In this document: in pieces, positions 24,578 through 33,761 of the stretch
Position numbering within the stretch: position 1 is the first letter of the stretch
How the letters are laid out: each line of letters starts with the position of its first letter
Assembly: GCA_004376465.1 (NCBI GenBank)
Contig: SOJU01000062.1
Location: 1 to 37,746 of the forward strand
DNA length: 37,746 bases
DNA from: Anaerolineales bacterium
GTDB lineage: Bacteria; Chloroflexota; Anaerolineae; Anaerolineales; E44-bin32
Direction of reading: 5' to 3'
Position numbers and translations under genes: made by a program
Notes under the pieces: model-generated
The model's input: the letters and a program-made list of their open reading frames with translations, nothing else
What the model was told of the DNA's origin: nothing
Databases searched by the model: none

Positions 24578-26920
24578 CTATGCCGTATCATCCTCGGCAT
24601 TAGGTAATTCGCTGCGATCGTATTTCGTTTCGCATGATTTGCACACTACTTGATCACGATTCTCCACTACCAGCAGCCCATTGCAAGCTGGACAGGGTAT
24701 ATTCAAAGGTTGTTTCCAGGAAGTGAATTGACATTCTGGATAATTTGAGCAGCCATAGAAGACGCGCCCTTTCTTGGTTCGTCTCTCAACTAGATCGCCA
24801 CCGTCATCAGGGCAGCTAACCCCAATTTTCTCCAACCAAGGTTCGGTGTGCCGGCAAGTGGGGAAATCCGAACAGCCAATGAATTTCCCATAACGCCCAT
24901 GTCGGATTAGAAGAGGTTTCCCACACGCAGGACAGGGACGATCGAGCAATTCTGGCTCCGTCTTTATCTCGGGCATATTCTCGAAGGCGCTCGCAAGTTC
25001 CTGTGAAAATGGCTCATAGAATTCGCGGATGACCTCCACCCATTCCCGTTTACCTGATGCGATTTCGTCTAACGAAGCTTCCATTTTTGCAGTGAATGTA
25101 ATATCGATCACTTCCGAGAAATGCTCCACAAGAAGATCCGTGACAACTTCACCAATCTCTGTAGGATGTAGGCGACGCTTCTCTCGAGTTACGTATCCTC
25201 GCTGGCGTAGCGTCGAGATCGTTGGAGCATAAGTTGAAGGACGCCCAATCCCATGATCTTCCATTGATTTAATCAAACTGGCATCGGAATAGCGCGGAGG
25301 AGGTTGGGTGAAATGCTGATCTGGAAACACTTCGGTTAGGTCGAGAGAATCCCCTTCGGCCAGTTCGGGAAGTTGTTCAAGTGTGGACGTAAGACCTTTT
25401 CCGCCGTTATCTCCATTCTTGGTTTGCTTCTCCCTATCACCATACACTTCCAAGAATCCTGGAAAGCGCATAGCTGATGCCGATACCTTGAAAAGATATT
25501 GGTGGTCCGTAGAAAGGCCTTCGATCCCAATCGCCAGGGTGTCGTACTCTGCGGGTTTCATCTGGGAGGCGACAAAGCGCCGCCAGATGAGATCGTACAA
25601 TTTAAACTGATCTGCTGAGAGATACGACTTGATCCGCTCTGGAGTCCGGGAAACGGACGTTGGGCGAATCGCCTCGTGCGCTTCTTGAGCGCCGCGCGAT
25701 CGCGTCTTATAGATTACTGGATTTTCGGGTCGGAACTCTTTACCAAAGCGCTTCTCGATAAATTGCCTGGCATCCCTGATCGCATCCTTTGACACCTGTG
25801 TAGAATCTGTACGCATATACGTAATCAGACCGTACGAATCACCTTCGCCAACATCAAGTCCCTCATATAATTGCTGAGCGATAGCCATCGTCTTGCGTGC
25901 AGTGTAATTGAATCGTCTGGAGGCAGCTTGCTGCATTGTGCTGGTCGTGAAGGGTGCCACAGGTTTGCGAATGCGCTGGCCATGCTTGACGCCGACTACA
26001 CGATAATCCGCCGCTTTGATATCCTCAACGAGTTCCTTCACTTCCCCCTCGCCTGTTATTTCTGCTTTCTCACCATCCCGACGAGTTAGCCTCGCTTTAA
26101 AATCAGGAGGCTTCTGCTGATTGACGAAGCTGGCATCGATCGTCCAGTATTCCTTTGGTACGAAATCGCTGATTTCCCGTTCTCTTTCTACAACCATCCT
26201 TAAGGCAACGGATTGAACCCTACCCGCCGAGAGTCGCCCGCGAACTTTGGACCAGAGCAATGGGCTGAGATTGTAGCCTACAAGCCTATCGAGGATTCGC
26301 CGTGCCTGCTGTGCATCCACAAGATCCATATCAATAATACGTGGTTCTTGAAACGCCTCTTCAACAGCAGTTTTTGTGATCTCATGGAACACAACACGTT
26401 TGACGATTTCGGGTTCGATCTCAGCTGCTTCAATAAGATGCCATGCGATCGCTTCCCCTTCGCGGTCCGGGTCTGTTGCAACGAAAACTTCGGCAGCTTT
26501 TGCAGAATCTGCCTTTAAGCCCTTAACGACATCGCGTTTTTCGTTGGGTACCCTGTACTTTGGTGTAAAGTCATTCTCCACATCTACCGATAGCTGAGAG
26601 CGCAATAGATCGCGCACATGACCCACCGACGCTTTCACAGAATACTCTTTTCCTAATATTCGCCCCACTGTCCTCGCTTTTGCGGGAGATTCGACGATGA
26701 CAAGTTTCCCTTTACGTTTGCGTGTTTTTTTCTTTGGTGCTTTACGCTGCACTTCAGGTTTCTCAAGCCCTTCATGCGCCGGTGTATTACCCATCCTATA
26801 CAATCCTGTATCACAAACTGGACATTTTCCCCGCGTTGCAGGAGTCCCGGAAGACGTAAACGTCGGTTCTGGGCTACCCATTTCTCTTTTCTCTTTGCAC
26901 TTTACACAATACGCTTCCAT
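24578..26920 (-). CDS. topA: DNA topoisomerase I (type IA) with extra N-terminal zinc ribbon
   Basis: Relaxes negative supercoils through a transient 5'-phosphotyrosine bond. ATG 26920 has GGAG ten bases before it; 780 residues. The first 36 residues form an added zinc ribbon (YCVKCKEKREM then CPVCD) joined by a Lys/Arg-rich linker to the Toprim domain (KLVIVESPAKARTVGRIL; ATDPDREGEAIAWHL). The catalytic Tyr lies in SYGLITYMRTDSTQVS. Three C-terminal zinc fingers follow (CPACGKPLL...CRHTEP, CPDDGGDL...CQFTSW, CPACNGLL...CKSC). The N-terminal ribbon is absent from Escherichia coli TopA and resembles DUF5679. It lies downstream of the guanylyltransferase gene by 15 bases. Confidence 0.97.
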   Translation of the reverse strand: MEAYCVKCKEKREMGSPEPTFTSSGTPATRGKCPVCDTGLYRMGNTPAHEGLEKPEVQRKAPKKKTRKRKGKLVIVESPAKARTVGRILGKEYSVKASVGHVRDLLRSQLSVDVENDFTPKYRVPNEKRDVVKGLKADSAKAAEVFVATDPDREGEAIAWHLIEAAEIEPEIVKRVVFHEITKTAVEEAFQEPRIIDMDLVDAQQARRILDRLVGYNLSPLLWSKVRGRLSAGRVQSVALRMVVEREREISDFVPKEYWTIDASFVNQQKPPDFKARLTRRDGEKAEITGEGEVKELVEDIKAADYRVVGVKHGQRIRKPVAPFTTSTMQQAASRRFNYTARKTMAIAQQLYEGLDVGEGDSYGLITYMRTDSTQVSKDAIRDARQFIEKRFGKEFRPENPVIYKTRSRGAQEAHEAIRPTSVSRTPERIKSYLSADQFKLYDLIWRRFVASQMKPAEYDTLAIGIEGLSTDHQYLFKVSASAMRFPGFLEVYGDREKQTKNGDNGGKGLTSTLEQLPELAEGDSLDLTEVFPDQHFTQPPPRYSDASLIKSMEDHGIGRPSTYAPTISTLRQRGYVTREKRRLHPTEIGEVVTDLLVEHFSEVIDITFTAKMEASLDEIASGKREWVEVIREFYEPFSQELASAFENMPEIKTEPELLDRPCPACGKPLLIRHGRYGKFIGCSDFPTCRHTEPWLEKIGVSCPDDGGDLVERRTKKGRVFYGCSNYPECQFTSWKQPLNIPCPACNGLLVVENRDQVVCKSCETKYDRSELPNAEDDTA

Positions 26921-26935
26921 ATAAAACAATCTCCG

Positions 26936-28036
26936 TTAAGAATAATTCCCCAGTTTCCGTTCGTTCATGAAATCGACTAAACGCTTCACTTGATCAGCCT
27001 TTTCTCTCCGGCAAATAAGCAACACATCCTCTGTATCGATAATAACCAGGTCATCGATTCCTAAAGCAGCGATAAGACGACCCGATTTTCTCTGCTCATC
27101 TTGCAGGATCATAACTCCGCTTGTGTCGAGTAAGAGTGTGGCTTCAGAATCGCAAACATTTCCATCCTCATCTTTCTCGAGAACGTTATACAAGCGATTC
27201 CAATCTCCAATATCAATCCAGCCCAGGTCATCTGCGGGGATCACGACGACATCTTCCGCCCCTTCCATCACGCCGTAGTCAATCGTGATACTCTTCAATT
27301 CATTCCAAACTGTAGCAACTGTTTCACGCTCTCGGTCCGTATCCAAAGCCTTCTGGATTTCTTGTAACCCCGAAAATAGATCTGGCATTTGACGCTGGAT
27401 TTCTTCTAAAATGCGCTCGGTTCGCCAGACAAACATCCCTGAATTCCAGCTGTATTCACCACTTTGTTGATACTCCCTGGCAATAGCTGCGTCCGGCTTC
27501 TCTTTGAAAGCTTTCACGGAGTATGTTTGTAGTCCCCGGTACTTATCTGCTTCATCCCCTTTGTGAATGTATCCGTAGGTTGGATCCGGAACTTCGGGCG
27601 TAATCCCCAGAGTAACAAGATGATTATCAAGTGCAGCATCGTAGGCTGCTTTAAGAAGCTCCCGGAATGCTATTTCGTTGGTCATATAGTGATCCGCCGT
27701 CAGACAGGCCATGACACTTCCAGGATCTCGATGGTTGAGGTAAATTGCGGCGAGGCCGATTGCTGATGCTGTGCCGCGTGGAGATGGCTCAATAATGAAA
27801 TTCTTTGGAAGCAGCGACTCCTCTTGTTTCGCTAATATCTTCGCATGATCTTCAACCGTAAGCACAAGTATGTTTGCAGGATCGATAATCGGTAAAATCC
27901 GCTCCACCGAAACCTGAAAGAGCGTCCTGTCTCCAAAAAACTTGAGCGCCTGTTTTGGACGCCTTTTTCTAGATAAAGGCCAAAGCCGGGTTCCCCCTCC
28001 TCCAGCCATTATCGCAGCATAGTAGTTTGAACCCAT
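26936..28036 (-). CDS. manC: Mannose-1-phosphate guanylyltransferase
   Basis: Makes GDP-mannose from mannose-1-phosphate and GTP for glycan or polysaccharide synthesis. Start ATG 28036 (MGSNYYAAIMAGG), giving 366 residues. The nucleotide-binding signature MAGGGGTRLWPLSRKRRPKQ is clear, followed by FGDRTLFQVSVERI and YGYIHKGDE, and the sugar-binding EKPDAAIAREY...YSWNSGMFVW and DDLGWIDIGDWNRLY. It lacks the C-terminal isomerase domain, so it is the single-function form. The start is four bases after the dprA stop. Symbol manC is by family; rfbM is equally used. Confidence 0.93.
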   Translation of the reverse strand: MGSNYYAAIMAGGGGTRLWPLSRKRRPKQALKFFGDRTLFQVSVERILPIIDPANILVLTVEDHAKILAKQEESLLPKNFIIEPSPRGTASAIGLAAIYLNHRDPGSVMACLTADHYMTNEIAFRELLKAAYDAALDNHLVTLGITPEVPDPTYGYIHKGDEADKYRGLQTYSVKAFKEKPDAAIAREYQQSGEYSWNSGMFVWRTERILEEIQRQMPDLFSGLQEIQKALDTDRERETVATVWNELKSITIDYGVMEGAEDVVVIPADDLGWIDIGDWNRLYNVLEKDEDGNVCDSEATLLLDTSGVMILQDEQRKSGRLIAALGIDDLVIIDTEDVLLICRREKADQVKRLVDFMNERKLGNYS

Positions 28037-28040
28037 GGGT

Positions 28041-29153
28041 TTAATCCACCTTATATGTCGCTTTCGACTCACGAATTCTTACGAAGTTCATTCCGCCAAC
28101 CTGCTTAACCCGCCCCTTTAATTCCAGCATTGCGAGCGCTGCATTTACGGTTGACACTGGCAGCGAGCAGCGTGCTTGCAGTTCGTCAACATGAATCGGC
28201 TGCTTGCTTATCGCTTTAAATACTTTTTGTTCAATCTCGTCTTCCGGGAGTTGTTCTGCAACATCGTCCTGACTGCTCACAAGATCCAGATTTAATACCT
28301 CTAAGACCTCTTCAGGTTTTACTAAAGGGTGTGCTCCAGCTTGGATCAACCGATTCGTCCCTCTACTGCTCGGCTTATAAATATCGCCCGGAACAGCAAA
28401 AACATCTCGTCCCTGATCTGCTGCGAAGTCCGCTGTGATGAGCGCCCCGCTCGACTCGCCAGCCTCGATGACAATCACGGCTAAAGAAAGCCCGCTAATA
28501 ATACGGTTGCGGGGAGGAAAATTGCGTCCCTCAGGCTTCGTGCCCAGAGGGTAATCGCTGACGACCGAGCCCTGTATCGCGATCTTATCCGCCAGGCTGC
28601 GGTGTTCAGCCGGATAGATTTTATCCAACCCGGAACCCAACACGGCGATGGTTCGTCCACCAGCATCGATTGCTGCCCGATGGGCAATCCCATCGATCCC
28701 TCGAGCGAGTCCTGAGACAATCGATACCCCGCACCCAGCCAGGACATACGCGATTTCGCGCGCAACTGATTTTCCATATTGCGTCGCTCGTCGTGTGCCC
28801 ACGATCGCTGCAGCCAGGCGATCGTTATCTCCAAATTCACCTTTTAGGTAGAGAAGCGGTGGCGGCAAGCCTATCTCACGGAGCCTGGCGGGATAGTTCT
28901 GATCGTTAATCGTAAGTAACGAAAACCCCTGTTCGTAGACCCGCTCAAGTTCCCGACCCAGATCCATCTTTTCACGATTCGATAGGATGGATTGAATAGT
29001 TTTTTGTCCTAAACCAGCATTGCGCAATTCCGCCGCTGTCGCCTTCCAGGCAGATTCCAAATCCCCGAAGGCTTCCAGAAGCAGCTTGAAACGTGCTGCG
29101 CCTACACCGCTAATTCGATTGAATCCAACCCAGTAGCGAAGATCGTCCCCCAT
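28041..29153 (-). CDS. dprA: DNA-processing protein A
   Basis: Binds incoming single-stranded DNA and loads RecA during natural transformation; it is also present in many bacteria not known to be competent. Start ATG 29153 with AGGAG five bases upstream; 370 residues. N-terminal helix-hairpin-helix region (FNRISGVGAARFKLLLEAFG), then the Rossmann-like DprA core (VGTRRATQYGKSVAREIAYVL, SGLARGIDGIAHRAAIDAG, VLGSGLDKIYPAEHR, PPRNRIISGLS), and a winged-helix C-terminal domain (HVDELQARCSLPVSTVNAALAML). It heads a minus-strand series with the guanylyltransferase and topA; a dprA-topA link is common in bacteria. Confidence 0.96.
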   Translation of the reverse strand: MGDDLRYWVGFNRISGVGAARFKLLLEAFGDLESAWKATAAELRNAGLGQKTIQSILSNREKMDLGRELERVYEQGFSLLTINDQNYPARLREIGLPPPLLYLKGEFGDNDRLAAAIVGTRRATQYGKSVAREIAYVLAGCGVSIVSGLARGIDGIAHRAAIDAGGRTIAVLGSGLDKIYPAEHRSLADKIAIQGSVVSDYPLGTKPEGRNFPPRNRIISGLSLAVIVIEAGESSGALITADFAADQGRDVFAVPGDIYKPSSRGTNRLIQAGAHPLVKPEEVLEVLNLDLVSSQDDVAEQLPEDEIEQKVFKAISKQPIHVDELQARCSLPVSTVNAALAMLELKGRVKQVGGMNFVRIRESKATYKVD

Positions 29154-29488
29154 AGTAACTCCTATTCGCACTTAGCTTGCGAAAGCCGGCTGAGAATACC
29201 ATACCGATTCCGCGGGTGTCAAGTTCCCCCTTTGGAATCACTCAACCCGACCCGATCACAATCACCTACAGCCCCAACCCTCACACGATCAGTGATCTGG
29301 ATGGTAAAATTCGGTATCTTCATCAATTTCAACGAGAGCTTCTTTATGGAAACCTCCATCACCTAACAATTAATTACTCGCGATTCTACATTTCGATCTC
29401 TTCCGGAAATTCCGACATTCTCTTTGTCAGACGAATAATTGGTTCAACATTTTCTTGCCTAAACTCCCACATCAATGAGAAGCGTGAA
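29154..29488. other. 335-bp divergent intergenic region, dprA / ABC exporter
   Basis: The track ORF reads through this stretch from TTG 29177, but the translated residues have no similarity to an ABC exporter and low-complexity character, so I treat it as untranslated leader and promoter DNA. TGGTAAAAT near 29303 is a possible extended -10. CTGAGA near 29189 and TGATCTGGAT near 29294 recall the thiamine riboswitch, but the rest of that fold is missing. Confidence 0.5.
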
Positions 29489-31291
29489 ATGGACAAGCAG
29501 CGCGATTTCCAAGACATCATAACGGATAACAGATTGGTGGGCTTGTTGCGCATGATGCGTGGCTATCGCTTCATCTACCTCATTGCCACCATAAGCCTTG
29601 CCGTAGCTGCCCTCGCCAGGACGTCGATATATCTATGGCTCCGGTACTTTATCGATGATGTGCTCCCAAGCACTCCAACGTCAACGCGCCTGTTCTGGGT
29701 GGGTATGGGCTTTATCGGTCTTGCCCTTTTTCAGGGCTTCTTTACCTTCGTCAGCGGAGCGCTCGCCGCCAGAACTGCAGAGGGAATTGTCCGCGAGCTA
29801 CGGAACTATTTATTTGACCACATTCAACGCCTGACTTTTACGTATCACGACCAGACGCCTACGGGTGAACTTATTCAGCGCAGCACCTCCGATGTCGATG
29901 CTTTGCGCAGGTTCTTCGCTGATCAAATCATAGGCCTCGCGCGTATTCTTCTGCTTTTTGGACTTAACTTTGCTGCGATCTACAGTATAAGTCCGGTGCT
30001 CGCGTGGCGATCGATCGTCGTGATACCGCTCATCATCATCCTTTCTTACTTTTTTTTCCGAAAGATCTCTAAACTCTACGAGTCATACCAAGAACAAGAA
30101 GCAGTTCTATCGACAACACTTCAGGAAAATCTGAGCGGTACACGAGTCGTGAAAGCCTTCGCCCGCCAGGCTTTCGAGCGAGAGAAGTTCGAGCGCGAGA
30201 ATTGGGGAAAATTTGTTCTTGGACGTCGTCTGCTCACGATGCACGCCTTTTACTGGCCGTTGTCCGACATCCTCGCCAGTTTCCAAATGATTGCCGGACT
30301 TGCCATCGGGGCGTTAATGACAATCGACGGGACCTTATCCATTGGTTCTTATGTCGCCTATACCGGAATGCTAATCTGGATTATTTGGCCGATGAGAAAC
30401 CTGGGACGCCTCATCGTACAGATCTCCATGGGCGTAGTCTCATACAGCCGAGTTATAGAAGTGATCCGTCAAATTCGAGAACCTATGGATGTCGGTATTT
30501 ATCCACAAGATCGCGACTCGGCCGGTCAAATTATCTTTAACAATATTGGTTTCGCTTATGAAGATGGTTCCCCGGTTCTTGAAAACATCTCCTTCGAATG
30601 TGAACCTGGCGATGTCATTGGCCTGCTAGGACCAACGGGATCGGGCAAGACCACACTCGTCAATCTAATTCCACGCTTTTATGACTACACAAATGGCAGC
30701 TTGCAGCTCGACGGGGTCGAGCTTAATGAGTACTCACGGCGTTTTCTGCGGCAGCAAATCGGGATCGTTGAGCAAGAGCCATTCTTGTTCTCAAGGACAA
30801 TACGAGAAAATATAACTCTTGGCGTCAATCGCGATCTAGCCATGGATGAAATTGAAGCCGCTGCCCGCGCCGCCGCAATCCACGAAACGGTTATGACATT
30901 CCCAGAAGGGTATGAAACACTCGTGGGAGAGAAAGGTGTGACGCTCTCTGGCGGTCAGAAACAACGTATCGCCATCGCCCGGACGCTGCTAAAAGATCCT
31001 TGTATTCTCATCCTTGACGATTCGACATCTTCCGTGGATACCCTGACCGAAACGGAAATTCGCGAAGCTTTAAACCGATTGATGGAAAACAGGACGACAT
31101 TCATCATTGCTCATCGCATTCAGAGCGTTATGAACGCCGATCAGATTCTCGTTTTGGATAATGGGAAAATCGTACAGCATGGTGTACATGAGGAACTCAT
31201 CGCTGAGGATGGAATCTACCAGAAGGTCCACGAGATGCAGACACAGATCGAAGATGCACTTGAACAGGAGCTGACAGATGTCGGTAGTTGA
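29489..31291 (+). CDS. ABC exporter subunit A (TMD-NBD), degenerate Walker B
   Basis: Start ATG 29489 (MDKQRDFQ) gives 600 residues, the normal size of a half-transporter; the track start adds 104 unlikely residues. Six membrane segments (about 25-320) are followed by a nucleotide-binding domain: Walker A GPTGSGKTT, Q-loop IVEQEPFLF, intact signature LSGGQKQRIAIAR, Walker B LILDDSTSSVD and IAHRI. The catalytic Glu after Walker B is Asp here, the hallmark of the subunit carrying the non-hydrolysing site in heterodimeric exporters such as TM287/288 or LmrCD. The next gene overlaps by 14 bases and has the complementary changes. Substrate unknown: drug, lipid or peptide. Confidence 0.93.
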   Translation: MDKQRDFQDIITDNRLVGLLRMMRGYRFIYLIATISLAVAALARTSIYLWLRYFIDDVLPSTPTSTRLFWVGMGFIGLALFQGFFTFVSGALAARTAEGIVRELRNYLFDHIQRLTFTYHDQTPTGELIQRSTSDVDALRRFFADQIIGLARILLLFGLNFAAIYSISPVLAWRSIVVIPLIIILSYFFFRKISKLYESYQEQEAVLSTTLQENLSGTRVVKAFARQAFEREKFERENWGKFVLGRRLLTMHAFYWPLSDILASFQMIAGLAIGALMTIDGTLSIGSYVAYTGMLIWIIWPMRNLGRLIVQISMGVVSYSRVIEVIRQIREPMDVGIYPQDRDSAGQIIFNNIGFAYEDGSPVLENISFECEPGDVIGLLGPTGSGKTTLVNLIPRFYDYTNGSLQLDGVELNEYSRRFLRQQIGIVEQEPFLFSRTIRENITLGVNRDLAMDEIEAAARAAAIHETVMTFPEGYETLVGEKGVTLSGGQKQRIAIARTLLKDPCILILDDSTSSVDTLTETEIREALNRLMENRTTFIIAHRIQSVMNADQILVLDNGKIVQHGVHEELIAEDGIYQKVHEMQTQIEDALEQELTDVGS

Positions 31292-33083
31292 ATTCAGAGA
31301 AGAAGAATTCTCAACGGAATTCAACGGGCAGACCGTGCTCCGCATCCTGGGTCTCACGAAACCCCATTGGCCCTGGTTAATCGGATTCGTTGTTACAATC
31401 GGGGTCGTTTCGGCTCTTGATGCCTATTTCACATTCCTCGGTAAACAGATCATCGATGAGGGCATCCTCGCGGGTGATCGTGTCGCACTATTTCAGATTA
31501 TTCGGACCTACGCATTGCTCACCATCGTGCAGGTTGTTAACGTCTTTGGCTTCATTTATCTAGCTGGAGTACTTGGTGAGCGGGTCCAATACGACCTGCG
31601 CAAGAACACATTCAACCACCTTCAGAACCTCTCGCTCTCGTACTTTGATCGGACACCCGTAGGATGGATTATGTCACGGGTGACATCGGATTCTGAGCGT
31701 ATCGCGCAGCTGGTCACCTGGGGATTGCTTGATGTAACTTGGGGATTGCTGAATATCGGTACGGCAGTCTACTTCATGTTAGTGATCAATTGGCAATTGG
31801 CTTTGATCGTCCTCATGATGATCCCCATCCTCATCATTATCGCAGCGCAATTCAAGAAAAAGATTCTTCTCCAATTTCGTCTTGTCCGAAAAATAAACTC
31901 CAAGATAACCGGCGCCTACAATGAGCAAATTGCAGGTGTTCGGGTGATCAAAGCACTCAACCGTGAAGTGAAGAGTCTTAACGAATTCAGTGAGCTCACA
32001 ACCGAGATGTACAACGCAAGTTATCGCGCCGCCTGGCTCTCGGCGCTGTTCCTTCCTACAGTTCAATTCGTAAGTGCGCTTGCCATCGGTGCGATCGCCT
32101 GGTACGGCGGCCTTCAAGTGCCGGTAGCCGGAATCACAATCGGCGGTATTCAGGCGTTTATCTCCTACATCACCTTCATGATGTGGCCGATCCAAGATTT
32201 GGCCCGGGTTTACGCAGAGATGCAGCACGCGATCGCTTCCGCTGAGCGTGTCTTTTCACTCACCGACTCGACACCAGAAGTGCAAGATAAACCGGACGCG
32301 TTCGATCCCGGAAGTATCCAGGGGGATATCTCCTTCGAGGACGTTGAATTTTTCTATGAAAAAGAAACTCTCATCCTTGAGAATTTCAATCTCAACGTTC
32401 GCAGAGGGGAGACCATCGCCCTTGTTGGTCCAACTGGCGGCGGTAAGAGCACAATCGTAAATCTCGTCAGCCGTTTCTACGAACCTACCAAAGGAAGAAT
32501 TACCATCGGCGGCCAGGATTACACAGATTTCTCTCTTCACGCCATTCACACCCGCATCGGCATGGTACTGCAAACCCCCCACCTCTTCTCTGGAACAGTT
32601 CGTGAAAACTTGCGCTACGGGCGATTAGACGCCAGCGCTGAGGAGATCCAGAATGCGGCAGAGATCGCTGGCGCACACGACTTCATTTCCAAGTTGGAAA
32701 AAGGCTACGATACCGAAGTCGGCGAAGGCGGTATCTTGCTGTCCGTTGGACAGAAGCAGCTCATCAGCCTAGCCAGAGCCTTGCTCGCCGACCCTGAGAT
32801 CTTCATCATGGACGAAGCGACAAGCTCTGTCGACACGCTCACTGAAGCACTCATCCAGCAGGGCATGGCCGCGCTCACGGATGAGAGAACGAGCTTCATC
32901 ATCGCTCACCGCCTCTCCACCATCAAACGCGCCGACCGCATCCTTGTGATCGAAAACGGCAAGATCCTTGAGATGGGCACGCACGCTGAATTGCTGGAAG
33001 ATAAAGGGCATTACTACAAGCTCTATACCGAACAATTCCGCCGGCAGCTCGAACAAGAACTGGACCCCTTTCAACAAGACTAA
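31278..33083 (+). CDS. ABC exporter subunit B (TMD-NBD), altered signature LSVGQ
   Basis: A 601-residue partner half-transporter, starting at an ATG inside the end of the first subunit with AGGAG upstream, so the two are translationally coupled. Six membrane segments, then Walker A GPTGGGKST, Q-loop MVLQTPHLF, signature LSVGQKQLISLAR (the usual LSGGQ is altered), Walker B IFIMDEATSSVD with the catalytic Glu, and IAHRLST. Together with subunit A this makes one good ATP site (Walker motifs of B, LSGGQ of A) and one degenerate site. It is the last coding region before a long non-coding stretch. Confidence 0.94.
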   Translation: MSVVEFREEEFSTEFNGQTVLRILGLTKPHWPWLIGFVVTIGVVSALDAYFTFLGKQIIDEGILAGDRVALFQIIRTYALLTIVQVVNVFGFIYLAGVLGERVQYDLRKNTFNHLQNLSLSYFDRTPVGWIMSRVTSDSERIAQLVTWGLLDVTWGLLNIGTAVYFMLVINWQLALIVLMMIPILIIIAAQFKKKILLQFRLVRKINSKITGAYNEQIAGVRVIKALNREVKSLNEFSELTTEMYNASYRAAWLSALFLPTVQFVSALAIGAIAWYGGLQVPVAGITIGGIQAFISYITFMMWPIQDLARVYAEMQHAIASAERVFSLTDSTPEVQDKPDAFDPGSIQGDISFEDVEFFYEKETLILENFNLNVRRGETIALVGPTGGGKSTIVNLVSRFYEPTKGRITIGGQDYTDFSLHAIHTRIGMVLQTPHLFSGTVRENLRYGRLDASAEEIQNAAEIAGAHDFISKLEKGYDTEVGEGGILLSVGQKQLISLARALLADPEIFIMDEATSSVDTLTEALIQQGMAALTDERTSFIIAHRLSTIKRADRILVIENGKILEMGTHAELLEDKGHYYKLYTEQFRRQLEQELDPFQQD

Positions 33084-33496
33084 TTGCCGGCGAGGTAATC
33101 CCCCTCTCTATCTTCGCCTCGCTATGGCAATAACTTGAAGGGTTGTGCCACCACTAAATGTTATTTCTACAAAGCCGGGATACAGGGTAGGAATTACAGT
33201 GTGCAGGAACTTGACATGCTGAGTGGAGCGAACCATCTCGTTCTTTGAATATATTACTTTTTCCATGCCGTAAACCAGATTCTTCGTCGCACTGCTCCTC
33301 AGAATTACATTGGCCAATAACCTGTCATACAGAGTGAAGCGAGAAATCCTTATGTTGATTCCCTTCAGAACGCCAGCTGCTGACAGACTCCATGCATGAT
33401 GAGATCAGAGCGTAACCCTCTCACACTTTTTTTAGCCGAGAGACTGCACAGGCGATTAAGTCATCTGCGCGCACAATTGCGATACACATAATAAAA
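33084..33496. other. Non-coding stretch with two diverged repeat units
   Basis: About 410 bases with no convincing gene; the 69-residue minus ORF in the track starts at TTG without a ribosome site and resembles nothing. Two diverged copies of a short element are visible (see the repeat entry). Confidence 0.6.
33211..33350 (+). repeat. Two diverged copies of a GTCAT-CTGAGTGAAGCGA-type intergenic element
   Basis: Copy 1 at 33211-33240 contains GACATGCTGAGTGGAGCGAA and copy 2 at 33321-33350 contains GTCATACAGAGTGAAGCGAG, each followed after a few bases by ATC. They resemble the small dispersed intergenic repeats known from Chloroflexota and other bacteria. Only two copies are in view, so this is a tentative call. 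Confidence 0.4.
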
Positions 33497-33522
33497 GCCG
33501 CCTGGCTTTCACCAGGCGGCTA
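33497..33522 (-). terminator. Terminator abutting tRNA-Asp
   Basis: AGCCGCCTGG pairs perfectly with CCAGGCGGCT around a six-base loop, and on the minus strand it is followed by TTTTATTAT. It begins one base past the tRNA discriminator, so 3' processing must occur within or at the base of this hairpin. Confidence 0.85.
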
Positions 33523-33523
33523 G

Positions 33524-33597
33524 CGGGGATGACGGGATTCGAACCCGCGATCTCTGCCTTGACAGGGCAGCGTGTTAAGCCGCTACACTACACCCCC
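33524..33597 (-). tRNA. tRNA-Asp (GTC anticodon)
   Basis: Reading the minus strand, the acceptor arm GGGGGTG pairs with CATCCCC (one G-U), the anticodon stem CTGCC/GGCAG encloses CTGTCAA with anticodon GTC, and the T arm CGGGTTCGAATCCCG is canonical. The discriminator base is G, as expected for tRNA-Asp. The CCA end is not encoded (CTA follows), so it must be added by a nucleotidyltransferase. It is a lone tRNA gene. Confidence 0.95.
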
Positions 33598-33710
33598 GTA
33601 GTAAAGAAAAGTATAACGCAAGCCGCGGACTTCGGTCAAGATATATCCATCATTCTCAGAATCCAAGTATGATTTGTGCAGGTTTGTTGGATGATCTATT
33701 CAAACCCTGG

Positions 33711-33739
33711 TTGAAGGGCATTATCAGGTAGCGTATAAT
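33711..33739 (+). promoter_or_regulatory. Sigma-70-type promoter for alaS
   Basis: TTGAAG, a 17-base spacer and a perfect TATAAT. Transcription would start near 33746, leaving a 16-base leader that contains GGAGG six bases before the alaS ATG. Confidence 0.85.
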
Positions 33740-33761
33740 CCCTTTTTGAAGCGGAGGTTTA

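Noticed and set aside
29180-29320. Thiamine pyrophosphate riboswitch before the ABC exporter
   Set aside because: CTGAGA and TGATCTGGAT resemble conserved segments, but the GGGGTGC start, the AATGCCAGCG segment and the closing helix are absent, and the ABC exporter has no thiamine link.
29177-29488. 104-residue N-terminal extension of ABC subunit A in the ORF track
   Set aside because: The extension has no membrane or exporter character, starts at TTG close to the dprA start, and half-transporters of this family begin near the 29489 ATG.
33108-33317. 69-residue minus-strand ORF in the long non-coding stretch
   Set aside because: It starts at TTG without a Shine-Dalgarno, spans the diverged repeat, and its sequence shows no domain or signal.
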